Assembly: GCF_037975245.1 (NCBI RefSeq)
Contig: NC_092579.1
Span: forward strand, 25,837,166-25,901,165
Source: Apostichopus japonicus
Lineage: Eukaryota > Echinodermata > Holothuroidea > Aspidochirotida > Stichopodidae
Length of the DNA: 64,000 bases
Direction of reading: 5' to 3'
Both the position numbers and the translations under genes were made by a program. Below the pieces are notes generated by a model. That model searched no databases. It was not told the DNA's origin and saw nothing but the letters and a program-made list of their open reading frames with translations. Positions 26,956 to 39,694 of the stretch are shown here, in pieces (within the stretch, counting starts at the first letter, position 1; each line of letters begins with the position of its first letter).

Positions 26956-29900
26956 ACATTACATGTATCTTTATCGCATAGACCAGTGTTAGTGATGCAG
27001 GGTCGAGGCATTACATATATATCTATCACATAGACCAGTGTTACTGATGCAGGGTCGAGGCATTACATATATCTCTATTGCATAGACCAGTGATGGTGGT
27101 GCAGGGGTTGAGGCATTACATATATATCTATCACATAGACCAGTGTTACTGATGCAGGGTCGAGGCATTACATATATCTCTATTGCATAGACCAGTGATG
27201 GTGGTGCAGGGGTTGAGGCATTACATATATATCTATCACATAGACCAGTGTTAGTGATGCAGGGGTCGATGCATTACATATACCTCTATCGCATAGACCA
27301 GTGATGGTGGTGCAAGGGTCGAGGCATTACATATATATCTATCACATAGACCAGTGTTGGTGGTGCAGGGGTTGGTGTATTACATATACCTCTATCGCAT
27401 AGACCAGTGTTAGTGATGCAGGGGTCGAGGCATTACATATATATATCCATCACATAGACCAGTGATGGTGGTGCAGGGGTTGGTGTATTACATATACCTC
27501 TATCGCATAGACCAGTGTTAGTGATGCAGGGGTCGAGGCATTACAGATATATCTATCACATAGACCAGTGATGGTGGTGCAGGGGTTGGTGTATTACATA
27601 TATCTCTATTGTATAGACCAGTGTTAGTGATGCAGGGGTTTATGCATTACATATATATCTATCACATAGACCAGTGATGGTCGTGCAGGGGTCGATGCAT
27701 TACATATACATCTATTGCATAGACCAGTGTTAGTGATGCAGGGGTGAGGCATTACATATACCTCTATCGCATAGACCAGTGTTAGTGATGCAGGGGTTGA
27801 TGCATTACAGATATATCTATCACATAGACCAGTGATGGTGGTGCAGGCGTTGGTGTATTACATATATATCTATCACATAGACCAGTGATGGTGGTGCAGG
27901 CGTTGGTGTATTACATATATATCTATCACATAGACCAGTGATGGTGGTGCAGGCGTTGGTGTATTACATATATATCTATCACATAGACCAGTGATGGTGA
28001 TGCAGGGGTCGATGCATTACATATACCTCTATCGCATAGACCAGTGTTAGTGATGCAGGGGTCGAGGCATTACATATATATCTATCACATAGACCAGTGA
28101 TGGTGGTGCAGGGGTTGGTGTATTACATATACCTCTATCGCATAGACCAGTGTTAGTGATGCAGGGGTCGAGGCATTACAGATATATCTATCACATAGAC
28201 CAGTGATGGTGGTGCAGGGGTTGGTGTATTACATATATCTCTATTGTATAGACCAGTGTTAGTGATGCAGGGGTTCATGCATTACATATATATCTATCAC
28301 ATAGACCAGTGATGGTCGTGCAGGGGTCGATGCATTACATATACATCTATTGCATAGACCAGTGTTAGTGATGCAGGGGTGAGGCATTACATATACCTCT
28401 ATCGCATAGACCAGTGTTAGTGATGCAGGGGTTGATGCATTACAGATATATCTATCACATAGACCAGTGATGGTGGTGCAGGCGTTGGTGTATTACATAT
28501 ATATCTATCACATAGACCAGTGATGGTGGTGCAGGGGTTGGTGTATTACATATATCTCTATTGTATAGACCAGTGTTAGTGATGCAGGGGTCGAGGCATT
28601 ACATATATATCTATCACATATATCCAGTGATGGTGGTGCAGGGGTTGGTGTATTACATATACCTCTATCGCATAGACAAGTGTTAGTGATGCAGGGGTCG
28701 AGGCATTACATATATATCTATCACATAGACCAGTGATGGTAGTGCAAAGGTCGAGGCATTACATATATATCTATCGCATAGACCAGTGTTAGTGATGCAG
28801 GGGTCGAGGCATTACAGATATATCTATCACATAGACCAGTGATGGTCGTGCAGGGGTTGGTGTATTACATATACCTCTATTGCATAGACCAGTGTTAGTG
28901 ATGCAGGGATGAGGCATTACATATACCTCTATCGCATAGACCAGTGTTAGTGATGCAGGGGTTGATGCATTACAGATATATCTATCACATAGACCAGTGA
29001 TGGTGGTGCAGGGGTTGGTGTATTACATATACCTCTATCGCATAGACCAGTGTTAGTGATGCAGGGGTCGAGGCATTACAGATATATCTATCACATAGAC
29101 CAGTGATGGTGGTGCAGGGGTTGGTGTATTACATATATCTCTATTGTATAGACCAGTGTTAGTGATGCAGGGGTTCATGCATTACAGATATATCTATCAC
29201 ATAGACCAGTGATGGTCGTGCAGGGGTCGATGCATTACATATACATCTATTGCATAGACCAGTGTTAGTGATGCAGGGGTGAGGCATTACATATACCTCT
29301 ATCGCATAGACCAGTGTTAGTGATGCAGGGGTTGATGCATTACAGATATATCTATCACATAGACCAGTGATGGTGGTGCAGGCGTTGGTGTATTACATAT
29401 ACCTCTATCGCATAGACCAGTGTTAGTGATGCAGGGGTCGAGGCATTACATATATATCTATCACATAGACCAGTGATGGTAGTGCAGGGGTTGGTGTATT
29501 ACATATACCTCTATCGCATAGACCAGTGTTAGTGATGCATGGGTCGAGGCATTACAGATATATCTATCACATAGACCAGTGATGGTGGTGCAGGGGTTGG
29601 TGTATTACATATACCTCTATCGCATAGACCAGTGTTAGTGATGCAGGGGTCGAGGCATTACATATATATCTATCACATAGACCAGTGATGGTGGTGCAGG
29701 GGTTGGTGTATTATATATACCTCTATCGCATAGACCAGTGTTAGTGATGCAGGGGTCGAGGCATTACAGATATATCTATCACATAGACCAGTGATGGTGG
29801 TGCAGGGGTTGGTGTATTACATATACCTCTATCGCATAGACCAGTGTTAGTGATGCAGGGGTCGAGGCATTACATATATATCTATCACATAGACCAGTGA

Positions 29901-30029
29901 TGGTGGTGCAGGGGTTGGTGTATTACATATACCTCTATCGCATAGACCAGTGTTAGTGATGCAGGGGTCGAGGCATTACAGATATATCTATCACATAGAC
30001 CAGTGATGGTATGGTGCAGGGGTTGGTGT
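26956..30029. repeat. 3.1-kb satellite of 51-54-bp units, two alternating types
   Basis: About 58-59 head-to-tail units share CATAGACCAGTG then GATGCAGGGGT, a CATTACA box and a TATCTATCNC box. Two main types alternate: one with GTTAGTGATGCAGGGGTCGA, the other with GATGGTGGTGCAGGGGTTGG followed by GTATTACATATACC. This gives a roughly 104-bp dimer through much of the array. Indels make units not multiples of three, so it is not a protein repeat. Confidence 0.95.
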
Positions 30030-31025
30030 CTCCTTCAAATGCAGCGACTATCACGATGAATGAAATGAAATTTGATATACATCATCAATATGGGCTTTCA
30101 GGCGGTGAATACACTTTATAATTTTTTTTTTGATGGAGTAAACGTTCTTTTATCCAATCAGCAAACACTATACATACGCAGACACAACGACGGCTGTTAG
30201 CTAAAACGCATACTGTGTTGCAAAATCGAGACCGGTCTAAGAGAGGTAAGAGAGTATTTGTGATTATGTGGTACACGTTTATTGACTGGGGTGTAGGATG
30301 CACCAATATGGTGTCCAGGGGTGATTTACAGCCCAAAAGTAGACATGTCAGGAAGAGGAATTACTGTGAATTTTATTTGGAATGTATCTCCTCTCCACTC
30401 CCTTCTTTCAAGTTATAGAGGAGTGGGTGAATACACTTCCTATATATGCCCCCTCAGTTCCATGCATTGTTGGGTTTTGGATTTTTGTCCTCATTTTGGC
30501 ATCAAACGGCTCTGTCTTGATCTCGGTTTCAGACAGCAAGACTCATGATAATGTCGCGAAGCCGAGTTCGTCACGATTTCGTCAGGAAACCCGTGCTTCA
30601 AGTATATTTATAGCATTACTTACTTACAACATTGCTTTTAAAGATAAAGGAATAGTATTTGAATTGCAACAGTGAGCCTTTCTCTTAATTCATGTTGTTA
30701 AACATTGAGCATGTCCTTTGCAAATATACATCTAACAATGTGCCATCTATATATGTAGTCAAGCTGATACACTTTATAGTGTTAGAGATGAATGAAGAAA
30801 ATACTACACATTGCTTTAAAGTGTACTCGACGAGTCTAGTCCTCTTGTCTTTTCAGTTCTAGACTAATGTTTCCTTTAAATTTATTAATTGTAAACTGCA
30901 ATTGCTTATAGAACGACACAGAGTTTACTTGGCATAAACTATATAGAAAGACTAGAACACTTTTACATGCCTTGGTTATTTTCTGACGAATCAATTATAC
31001 CAATCGTCAATCGCCAGTTGTGTTA
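30030..31025. other. Unannotated stretch
   Basis: Overlapping short frames between 30085 and 30675 have no recognisable motifs. AT-rich, with a T-run at 30122-30131. Confidence 0.35.
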
Positions 31026-31225
31026 GTCATTATACCCCTGAAGCCTTTGTTATACCCCGGCAGCCTTTGTTATACCCCGGCAGCCTTTGTTATACCCCGG
31101 TTTTGTTATACCCCGGCCATTGTTATATCCCGGCATTTGTCATACCCCGGCCTTTGTTATACCCCGGCCATTGTTATATCACGGCCTTTGTTATACCTAG
31201 GCCTTTGTTATACCCGGCCTTTTTT
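31026..31225. repeat. Short tandem repeat of CCTTTGTTATACCCCGG type
   Basis: Three clean 20-bp units CAGCCTTTGTTATACCCCGG are followed by about eight variants of 15-20 bp. The apparent tyrosine/proline-rich open frame across it is a by-product of the repeat. Confidence 0.85.
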
Positions 31226-32090
31226 ACCACAAATCATTCTCCCTAAAATTTTACTTATATGCCGAATCAACCAATCTAAACTACAGCTATACTGCACAGT
31301 ACTGTAAAATCACTCACACTATGCAGGAATCGATTTCGAGTTTCTTTGTTTTTTGTTTTTCACATAAATATTTACAATGTGAAGGGAAGGCTTTTGTAAA
31401 GCCTATACTGGCTAAACAACACAGAAGACTCCCAAAGTAGAAGAAGAGCAAACAAGGGAACAAAAACGATAATAATATGTATATGTTTCAGTTAACACTA
31501 AATCATAATTAATAAGAAGTAAGAATTTATTAATACGGCATTTTCTACATGCATATGGAGCTTGTTTTCTTAGTTTTTAAAGCATTTGATAGTGAGTTCC
31601 GTGTTTTGGTTGCACGGTGCGTGTATAATATGAGTTATAATGTGCGTCGGTATACGTTCTTGTATTATGATTATGGAACTCTCAGTTACTATTTATAAAT
31701 GTCGAATACTGTTTGGTAATAATCCATTCCAAGCCTTGTATGTTAATGTCGCAATAATAATATCATCTAGTTTCAATAAATTGAGTTTCTTAAAAAGTGC
31801 GCTTGTATATCCAAGCGGTGCTGCGTGAGATTTATGACGTAGTATCTTGTAGTATCTTGATGTGGCTTAAATGTGAACTGCTTGTACCAGACCAAATAAT
31901 CAAGCAGTATACTTTAATTTGATGCTATTAAGGTTTGATAAAGCATTCTGGTATATTCTGGGGGAGGAAATGTTTTAGCTTCGCTAAAATTCTTACACCA
32001 CTTGCGACGCTGGGCGCAAACTTTTGTAATATATGGTCACCATGCATGCATGAAAGTTTACTATCAATATTAATCTCTATAAATTATTAA
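31226..32090. other. Unannotated stretch
   Basis: No supported gene or repeat. Confidence 0.3.
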
Positions 32091-32500
32091 TATATTATCG
32101 TTAAAATTGCTTGAGTTAAATTGTTTGGTGTTATAACCACAGTTTGGCTGCAGTGTGATAGTATTTAATTAATTGATCCATTAATATATCTTGATGTTTT
32201 TACCACAGTTTTGGCTGCACTGTGATAGTAATTGATTAATTGATCCATTAATATATCATTGTTAAATTGCTTGAGTTAAATTGTTTGGTGTTATAACCAC
32301 AGTTTGGCTGCAGTGTGATAGTATTTAATTAATTGATCCATTAATATATCTTGATGTTTTTACCACAGTTTTGGCTGCACTGTGATAGTAATTGATTAAT
32401 TGATCCATTAATATATCATTGTTAAATTGCTTGATTTAAATTGCCTGAGGATTTTACCACAATTTCTGGCTGCAGTGTGACAGTAATTGATTACTGTTAA
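32091..32500. repeat. 160-bp tandem repeat, each unit made of two 80-bp halves
   Basis: TTGAGTTAAA at 32111 and 32271 and TTGATTTAAA at 32431 mark an exact 160-bp period. Within each unit, ACCACAGTTTGGCTGCAGTG and ACCACAGTTTTGGCTGCACT head two half-units ending TTGATCCATTAATATATC. Two full copies are almost identical and the third is partial and diverged. Confidence 0.9.
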
Positions 32501-33689
32501 CTGTAGGCAACCTTCAGGTTTTTTCTCACCCACTATAGTAAAAAACAAAATTTGTTAACTGATTAAAAGGAAAACTAGAAAGCTTCTGTGGTGATATATT
32601 TGTAGCCAACATACTTTGAACAGTATGATTTATCCTATCCAAGGGGAGGCCGAGCAACAACATTCTCCTTGCTGTATACATTGAAAGCTCAACCAGTACA
32701 TTGCTCAGCTCACTATTCTACAACTAACATAATGTTATACCTGCAGAAAATATGAGAAAATATCAAAAGTTGTTGTCAATACGTGAAAATGGTGTAAAAT
32801 ATTCAATACATGAATGATACCATATATGTGTGACGGAAAGTAAGAAATTATCAATAGTTAATAGCTGTGGGCCTATATTAAAACTGAGAACATCACCATG
32901 TAATTCCAATAAAAATATTAACTATATAATTCTATAAAGCTTGTTGCGTTGAATCCATTTATTCCGTATTATATATCCATAGCTAAGCAAATGATATTTA
33001 AACCAGTTGACGTTGTAACCAAAAAAATGTTCTAAAAATCTAAACAAACGTGAACAGTGTCACAACTGCCTTAACGTAACCAAAATGTGACATTACAAAC
33101 TTGCTATTATGATTTTACTGATTGTTAGTTGTTCAATCTCAACTTATTAATGGGCCTATTTCCATTAATTGTCAATTGCGTAACGGAGCATGCATAGCTC
33201 ATGATTCTAACTTGATAAAGCCTCTATTGATTGGACGCATATGCCTATGAAAGCTAAGCGCCCTCAGCCCTGGCCAAAATATGGCGACCATGTTACCTTA
33301 GATCACTAGAGTCTTATCTTTCTCTTATTCAGTAGGCGTTGCTTCTTATCAGCTGACTTTAACCTGTATGCTAAAGATTGTATATCGTCCAATTAACTTT
33401 GATTGGTGCGTCTCTCGTGTTTAAATTTACATTTCTCTAAACTCAAATAATACATACTGTACGGAAAATAACAATGTTGATTGGAAAGTGTGATTTCTGC
33501 CTATAAGATGAGCGAATGTTTCGAACATATATCACGGTCATGTTCCAGACTATAAGCACCAGTTGTTTGTACCAAAGAGTGATCGGCTACACATACCTTT
33601 GAACGCGGAAATAAGGTCAATTTACACATTATTATTTACCAGATTATTTACCACATGTGGGTGCACCGTGCTCGGACAAGGAACAGCTG
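32501..33689. other. Unannotated stretch
   Basis: No supported gene or repeat. Confidence 0.3.
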
Positions 33690-34407
33690 TCCTCACATGC
33701 ATGTTAGCAAACACTGCAGCTTCTCAAATATGTTGAAGGACATCTCACATTTATGTTGGCAGACATAAATTGTCACATATAAGATGGCAGACAAAGGTCC
33801 TCACATATATGTTGGCAGACATAATTTCTCACATATATGTTGGCAGACATTAGTTCTCACATATATGTTGGCAGATATAGGTCCTTACATGAATGTTGGC
33901 AAACATAAATTCTCACTTGCATATTGGCAGACACAGGTTCTCACATATATGTTGGCAGACACAGGTTCCCTCAAATATGTTGGCAGACATCGGTTCTCAC
34001 ATATATGTTGGCAGACATAGGTTCTCACATATATGTTGGCAGACATAAGTTCTCACATATATGTTGGCAGACATAAGTTCTCACATATATGTTGGCAGAC
34101 ATAAGTTCTCACATATATGTTGGCAGACATAAGTTCTCACATATATGTTGGCAGACATAAGTTCTCACATATAAGATGGCAGACATAAGTTCTCACATAT
34201 ATGTTGGCAGACACAGGTTCCCTCAAATATGTTGGCAGACATCGATTCTCACATATATGTTGGCAGACATAGGTTCTCACATATATGTTGGCAGACATAA
34301 GTTCTCACATATATGTTGGCAGACATAAGTTCTCACATATATGTTGGCAGACATAAGTTCTCACTTGCATATTGGCAGACACAGGTTCTCACATATATGT
34401 TGGCAGA
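33690..34407. repeat. 28-bp minisatellite, about 25 copies
   Basis: The unit is TCTCACATATATGTTGGCAG followed by ACATAAGT. Outer copies on the left are more diverged than the centre. A variant block (ATATTGGCAGACACAGGTTC, then CCCTCAAATATGTTGGCAG) occurs near 33920-33990 and in part again near 34210 and 34370, pointing to internal segment duplication. Because 28 is not a multiple of three, the open frame over it cycles through three translations and is not a gene. Confidence 0.95.
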
Positions 34408-34455
34408 ACACCTAGTATTGCTATAGAAACGTCACTAGCACTCAAGGTCGAATTT

Positions 34456-34837
34456 GGATTCGAATCGTAGTCATGCAGGCGGATGAGTGTGGGTGTATGT
34501 ATGTGTATGTGTGTGACGCCTTGCTTGATATCTCAAATAAGGGAAGCTTGGACCAAGCTCATATTTGGTGTGTAGGATGTTAAAGGTCATTTGGGGTCAC
34601 CAGGGGTCAAATTACGAAAACTTTGTAAACAATATTTCTAAATAATGGGGAGCTTGGAGCGGATTGAGTAGAAAAGCCTATTGTTTTTTGAAGAGGTGAA
34701 ATATCATTTGGAGTCACTAGAGGCCAAATTGTGGAACCTTGTTTCCTAATCTACCGTATTTCCCACAGACCAGCCTAGGTAATAACACGTGCGTTACGCC
34801 TCGCCTAAGTATATGAGGCTGTTGACAATTGGAAATA
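34456..34837 (-). repeat. Dispersed repeat family R2, copy 2 (inverted)
   Basis: Reverse complement of the sequence at about 38128-38905 without the MITE found there. It starts at the GT-rich tract (34485-34515) and runs through GGTCACCAGGGGTCAAATT, AAGCCTATTGTTTTTTGAAG and ACCTTGTTTCCTAATCTACC to ACACGTGCGTTACGCCTC. It keeps the uninterrupted TAA insertion site. Confidence 0.85.
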
Positions 34838-36930
34838 AGCTTATGGGCATCCGTAGAATCCAAACAATACTCGCAGAAAATACCGTACCCCATAGCCTTC
34901 AGCGCGTCGCTCCGGAGCATGCAAAAAGGTGTACTCTTTGTACATTCAGTGGTACTATTGGAAAATTTCCGTCGGATTTCGCAATTGTCGAGATTCACTG
35001 CCAAATAAAAACTTCAGGTTTCGATGTAGTTTACGAAACGTAACTGTCACTGTCACTGTTTTACCCTAAATTTACCAGAGTTGTATCCCAATTGCACAAC
35101 AGTTTTCCCTACATGTCTTATTTATAATCAGTACACCACAAATTACCTTAAATTTCACCCATTGGTGGATTGTATCATAATTGGGCTAGTTGAAACATAC
35201 AACAAAGCAACTCATACTGTATGTCATGATGTCTTATGTATATTATAGCATACTGTTTTATATGCACCAGATTTTATATGCACCAGATTTGCTGCAGTCA
35301 AACATGCATGACAACAATATAAAGGGTAAACAGTTTTACAGTATATGTTATGTACAGTTTTTTCAAGTAAAATAAGTATGTGCCATAATTTTATTCTATA
35401 GGGCTACTGTGGCAAATTTAAAATGTGTTATACCAATTTAACCATAGTTTACCGCTGTAAGACTAGGGTACATTTTTTTGCTGGGAGCATATATAAAAAA
35501 AATCTTATATCCTATATAGGTGATACATTATTGTATGCATGTACTTTTTAACTGTTTGACCAAATTTTCCTGCCATTCCTGGACTTGCCGTCCTACTGCT
35601 TTACCTCAAGTCTTTTCATAGTGTTTAAAAGCTACGTTTTGTTGTCTTGTTACTATTTTCTAACAGTTTTACGTCTCAAAGTTCTATGTTACATGAACGA
35701 GAAATGAAGAGACCAAAAAAAAATTGTTGTCATTTCTTAAAAAGGAAAGTTCTCTGACGAAAAGTCCGTCAAAGCTGACCTCATCGTGGTGTCAGAATGG
35801 CTACCAATTTCTTTTAGTGCGTGAAGTAGAGCTTTGTCTGGTAATTTTTAAGCCATAATGCCCTCTCATGTGTCATATTTAATTGCCTGTTGTATAAACT
35901 ACATGTTTCCACAAAACTAGTTATGCTTGAAAACATACCCAGTAACAAAGGACCCTGTCTCCTGATGAAATCAAGGCTCCAACGGCTGATTACTAGCAAC
36001 CCCGTGTACAATTTCAGGAGGGTGAATTTGAAGGGGCACTTGCAGGGCTTGTAGTCTTTGCAGTGGCAGGGCTTGTACTTGGAGGAGCACCAGCATGGGT
36101 CCAACTTCTTAAGAGTCTCTAAATAGAATTGTTGCTGGTGATAAATGCAATCCAGTGTTGAGTGTCTGATTTCAGCGAGTAGTACTAAAAGTAGCGATTG
36201 TTACGATATGGCATTGCTTGCATGTATTGTTATGTGTGGATACCGGATGTACCAAATCGATGTATTGGCAGTGAGTATTTCATGATCTCCGGGCTACCTT
36301 ATGCCCCTATCCACACAGAAAAGTCATTTCACTGCCATGAATAGGCCCTCTTATCATTCGATATATGCATGGAGTTCCATGATATAAGCAATTCAATTAC
36401 ATTAGTTTTATTACGCTTATAGTTATAGCATTCACGCAATACGTGCCAACGTGGAACGGGACAGTTACCACTTTACTCGTAACCTGTATTCGTAACCTGT
36501 ATATATTTGCAGTGAACTTGACTTCGTTACAGGATGATATGAAGAGAAATGGATATTAATTTGTGGTAAAGGAGTTTTTTTTAGCATATATACTAGTTCT
36601 CAAAATTGGAAATGATGATATTCATGCCAAAAAAATCTTTTTTCTAAACAGTTCGAAAGTGGTTAACTTACGTTCGGAAATTACGGCATAAATTCCCTTT
36701 CTACTCCTTTTTTGTGTCTTTTGTCAATAATGATTGGATTAAACACCTTTCCTTCATCAAATTCAGCAATTACCAGACATATAAATTGGCTAATGACTGA
36801 GAAATCCAGCTTTGAAAATGATAAGTTTTACCTAATTAAATATTAATGAGGAGTGACGTCAAGAAACCCTGTGCATATCAACAAGAAAAGAAACCCCTTT
36901 TCGCACCGCTGGTGACTGACTGACAATGTG
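34838..36930. other. Unannotated stretch
   Basis: A short minus-strand frame ending the segment 35814-36104 begins with a Cys-rich run (YKPCHCKDYKPCKC) that comes from a small direct repeat in DNA (36025-36080). It is not supported as a gene. No other features. Confidence 0.3.
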
Positions 36931-36934
36931 AATC

Positions 36935-37190
36935 GTTGATACCTCTAATACTTGGTGTGTGGATGCATCACATTGAGTAAAAGACCCCTATGCTTTTGGT
37001 GGAGGTGTATATTGCCACGTACATGTAGTAGACTGACCTGTAGTAACCATGCCATAGTGTAATTGCACCGCAACATAGTGGTTCGGGCAATTTACATTGT
37101 AACAGCTATTTCTGGTTTACAAGCAGAAGTCTAGTTCAATGAAGCCATCGAAACCTCAATGCGTTTCGCATTCTGGTTCATTTACGGATT
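36935..37190 (+). repeat. Dispersed repeat family R3, copy 1
   Basis: Matches 49060-49325 in the same orientation. Shared landmarks are ACATTGAGTANANGACCCCTA, ATGCCATAGTGTAATTG, GTGGTTCGGGC and CATCGAAACCTCAATGC. No coding frame. Confidence 0.75.
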
Positions 37191-37638
37191 CAGTGATCTG
37201 TAAAGTTTTTACTTTCTCTTGCTCCAGATACTTGTCATATTGCACTTTAAGAACATTATTGCTTCACCCGTGCCAACCGCAAACCTTAGTATTGATGGCC
37301 AGGCTCTGAAGATTTAAAAAGACTGCTTCATCAACACAAAGTGTGCTTAGATTTTATGGTGTCCAATGGGGATCTTAGGCGTTTTACCAGAGGGCGCCTT
37401 CATATCGTTCCTAACAGAGCCGTAGATACGGTTCTGGGTCCTAATGCGCGTGTTCTATCCTGTTACAGATTTCCATTTTTACTGACGCTCATAATTAAAC
37501 TGTCTAGCAGACACATCAAAATACCTAAAAGCTTTCTGACTGGTTTACGACCAGACGTGTGTAACTGCCAAATGAACGTTGGCAACATTTTGTTGCTAAC
37601 ATGTGCTAGTTATCAGTAGTAACCAGATAGCAAAACTG

Positions 37639-38118
37639 CAGTGTGGTTTCGATGATGCTACATGAATGATCTTATATGAATGTGACACACTAGGCTGTAG
37701 AGTATAGCCAGGATGAACAACATACTTCAAAGTGGTCCAGTAAAATGCATTGAGATATGACAATAAATATTCACATTGGCAGCTTTTACCCGAGATACAT
37801 ATTTTTCTTGTATTCGGTATACAGACTGATCTCTACCAAAGACAACCTGCTTCTGCTCAAGCCTAGACAAATATTTGAAAAAGTAAACTCGCTATTTGGG
37901 AACCGTGACTAAAAATATACTCGCGAAAATGCAAAATTCACTCGGCACTATGATTGCAGTTCAAGTCTCCATAGTACAGATCTACGACATTAATGCTTTA
38001 TGTGAACAAAGGTTAGGCACTTGGGCAGATACATGGTGCTACGTAATTGCACATTGGAAAATCATATTTCTGTGCAGTACAAATTTTAAACTTTCTTCCA
38101 TCAAAAGTAAGTGTTGAA
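37639..38118 (+). repeat. Dispersed repeat family R1, copy 2 (5' part)
   Basis: Aligns to 8212-8720 almost end to end, through AAAGTAAGTGTTGAACA. After that point copies 1 and 2 diverge and this copy continues as R2 sequence, so it is a mosaic. Confidence 0.8.
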
Positions 38119-38905
38119 CAAAGTAAGGCCAATAACATCATTTCTAATTGCCAACAGCTGCCTCCTATTCTTATGAGGCGTAAAGGCCCGGTCACACTAC
38201 AGCGATATTTTATCGAAATACGGTCCGATTTTTCCGATTTAAGGCCGAAGAGTGAGGTTTGTGGTAGTGAATGTAATGAATGCAGTAGAATATTCGAATA
38301 CCTACTTCAAATCTGAGGGGTTCTAGAACTGACTACATTCTGAAGTGACGTCACATCGAAAAGCGATAAAAATCGGAAGAGAAATCGGATAGCTAACCGA
38401 TAAAAGGAAACGGAGTCAATATCAAAAGTTAGGAGAGGGCTATTCCACATCGGAATGGCTCAACAGATAGCAAATCAGGTCCTTTATCACTGTGGCTAGA
38501 AGACCCGAACGAAAAACTGTCTGTTTCGATTCCTCTGGGAAAATCGGATAGTATTCCGATAAAATATCGGTATAGTGTGACCGGGCCTTAACGCACGTGT
38601 TTTTCACTAGGCTGGTCGGTGGGAGATACGGTAGATTATGAAACAAGGTATCCACAATTTGACCCCTGGTGACTCCAAATTATCTTTGACCATCCTAAAA
38701 AACAATAGGCTTTTTCTCTACATGGACGGTTCTCTTACACACGAAATATGAGATTGGTCCCATAGAGCTTCCTTTCTTGGGATATCGTGTTTACAAGCGA
38801 GGCGTCACACACGCAAACACACGCACGCATCCACACACACATACACACACATCCGTCTGCGTGACTGCATAGGTTATACTATTATCATCGAAACCAAAAC
38901 CGTAA
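38119..38905 (+). repeat. Dispersed repeat family R2, copy 3, split by a MITE
   Basis: 38119-38183 and 38589-38905 together align to the inverse of 34456-34837. The middle is the MITE at 38184-38588. The copy ends with a CA-rich tract (38818-38858) and GTGACTGCATAGGTTATAC. Confidence 0.8.
38184..38588. mobile_element. Harbinger-like MITE, 405 bp
   Basis: It has long terminal inverted repeats beginning AGGCCCGGTCACACTA and continuing CGATATTTTATCG. It is flanked by TAA on both sides (38181-38183 and 38589-38591). A 3-bp TWA duplication and this kind of GGCCCGGTCACAC end suggest PIF/Harbinger or a relative. The empty site is present as GAGGCGTAACGCAC (reverse strand) in the related repeat near 34796. 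No coding sequence; non-autonomous. Confidence 0.85.
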
Positions 38906-39690
38906 CCCAATGATTCAGACTGAACTCAAACTTGAAATAAGACAAAGAGATTAAATTCAATCTCAGCTTTCTTGAAATCGGTCAGGAAGATAGCACCTGG
39001 GATACCCTAATCCGTAGAATAATCTCATTAAGATTGTTGTACACATTATGATGTCTCATATACTTAATATGTTCCCCGATAAATATATTTTTGAAAACAC
39101 CCGTTTTCTTCGCCATTGCGACAATCATATTATCGTTAAAAAGTTATAAACAGTTAAGTTTTCTGCATTGTCAGGTATGAGATTCGTGGTTCTTTGAATG
39201 TACCCTTCATCACTAGAGAACTAGTTTAAGATCTCACAAAAACTGATGTCAGGGTTTATTCTGTGTGTGGCGTCATTTGGTGATGTTAAAATGTGACATT
39301 TGACTTTGATCATTCATAGCAGTGGTAAAACAAAGTGTCCCGCCAATATTGACCTACCTCATTCATATGCATCAGCAAATAACATGAAACAAACAGATAG
39401 ACATCGTACACAAAAGTTTCCTGCAGTATTTATATAAAAGATTGTTGGTATGACAAAGAATGTCCTACAACTCTTGTTTGCCCTATGTTGCAAACAGCTC
39501 TTAAACCGCCGTTGGGCGCAGGCCTGACGACAAATGGTTCAGGGGTGACAATGGGGGGGGGGGTCTGGGTAAACTTGGATGAAATCATGTATTCTCGGTT
39601 TCATGATACAACAGTGTAAAAGGAAGTACCTTGGTTCTGAAGCGACAAGCGAGTTGTACACATTAGCATGACACGACAGCACGACACATT
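38906..39690. other. Unannotated stretch
   Basis: A G-run at 39555-39564. No supported gene. Confidence 0.3.
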
Positions 39691-39694
39691 TGTA

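Noticed and set aside
26956-30029. CRISPR-like regular repeats
   Set aside because: Units are contiguous tandem copies without unique spacers, in a eukaryotic context.
33784-34020. Open frame of repeated HICWQT-like peptide
   Set aside because: Translation of the 28-bp minisatellite, which shifts frame every unit.
35814-36104. Cys-rich small protein on the minus strand
   Set aside because: The Cys run comes from a short DNA duplication; the rest of the frame is unlike a secreted Cys-rich peptide and has no signal sequence.
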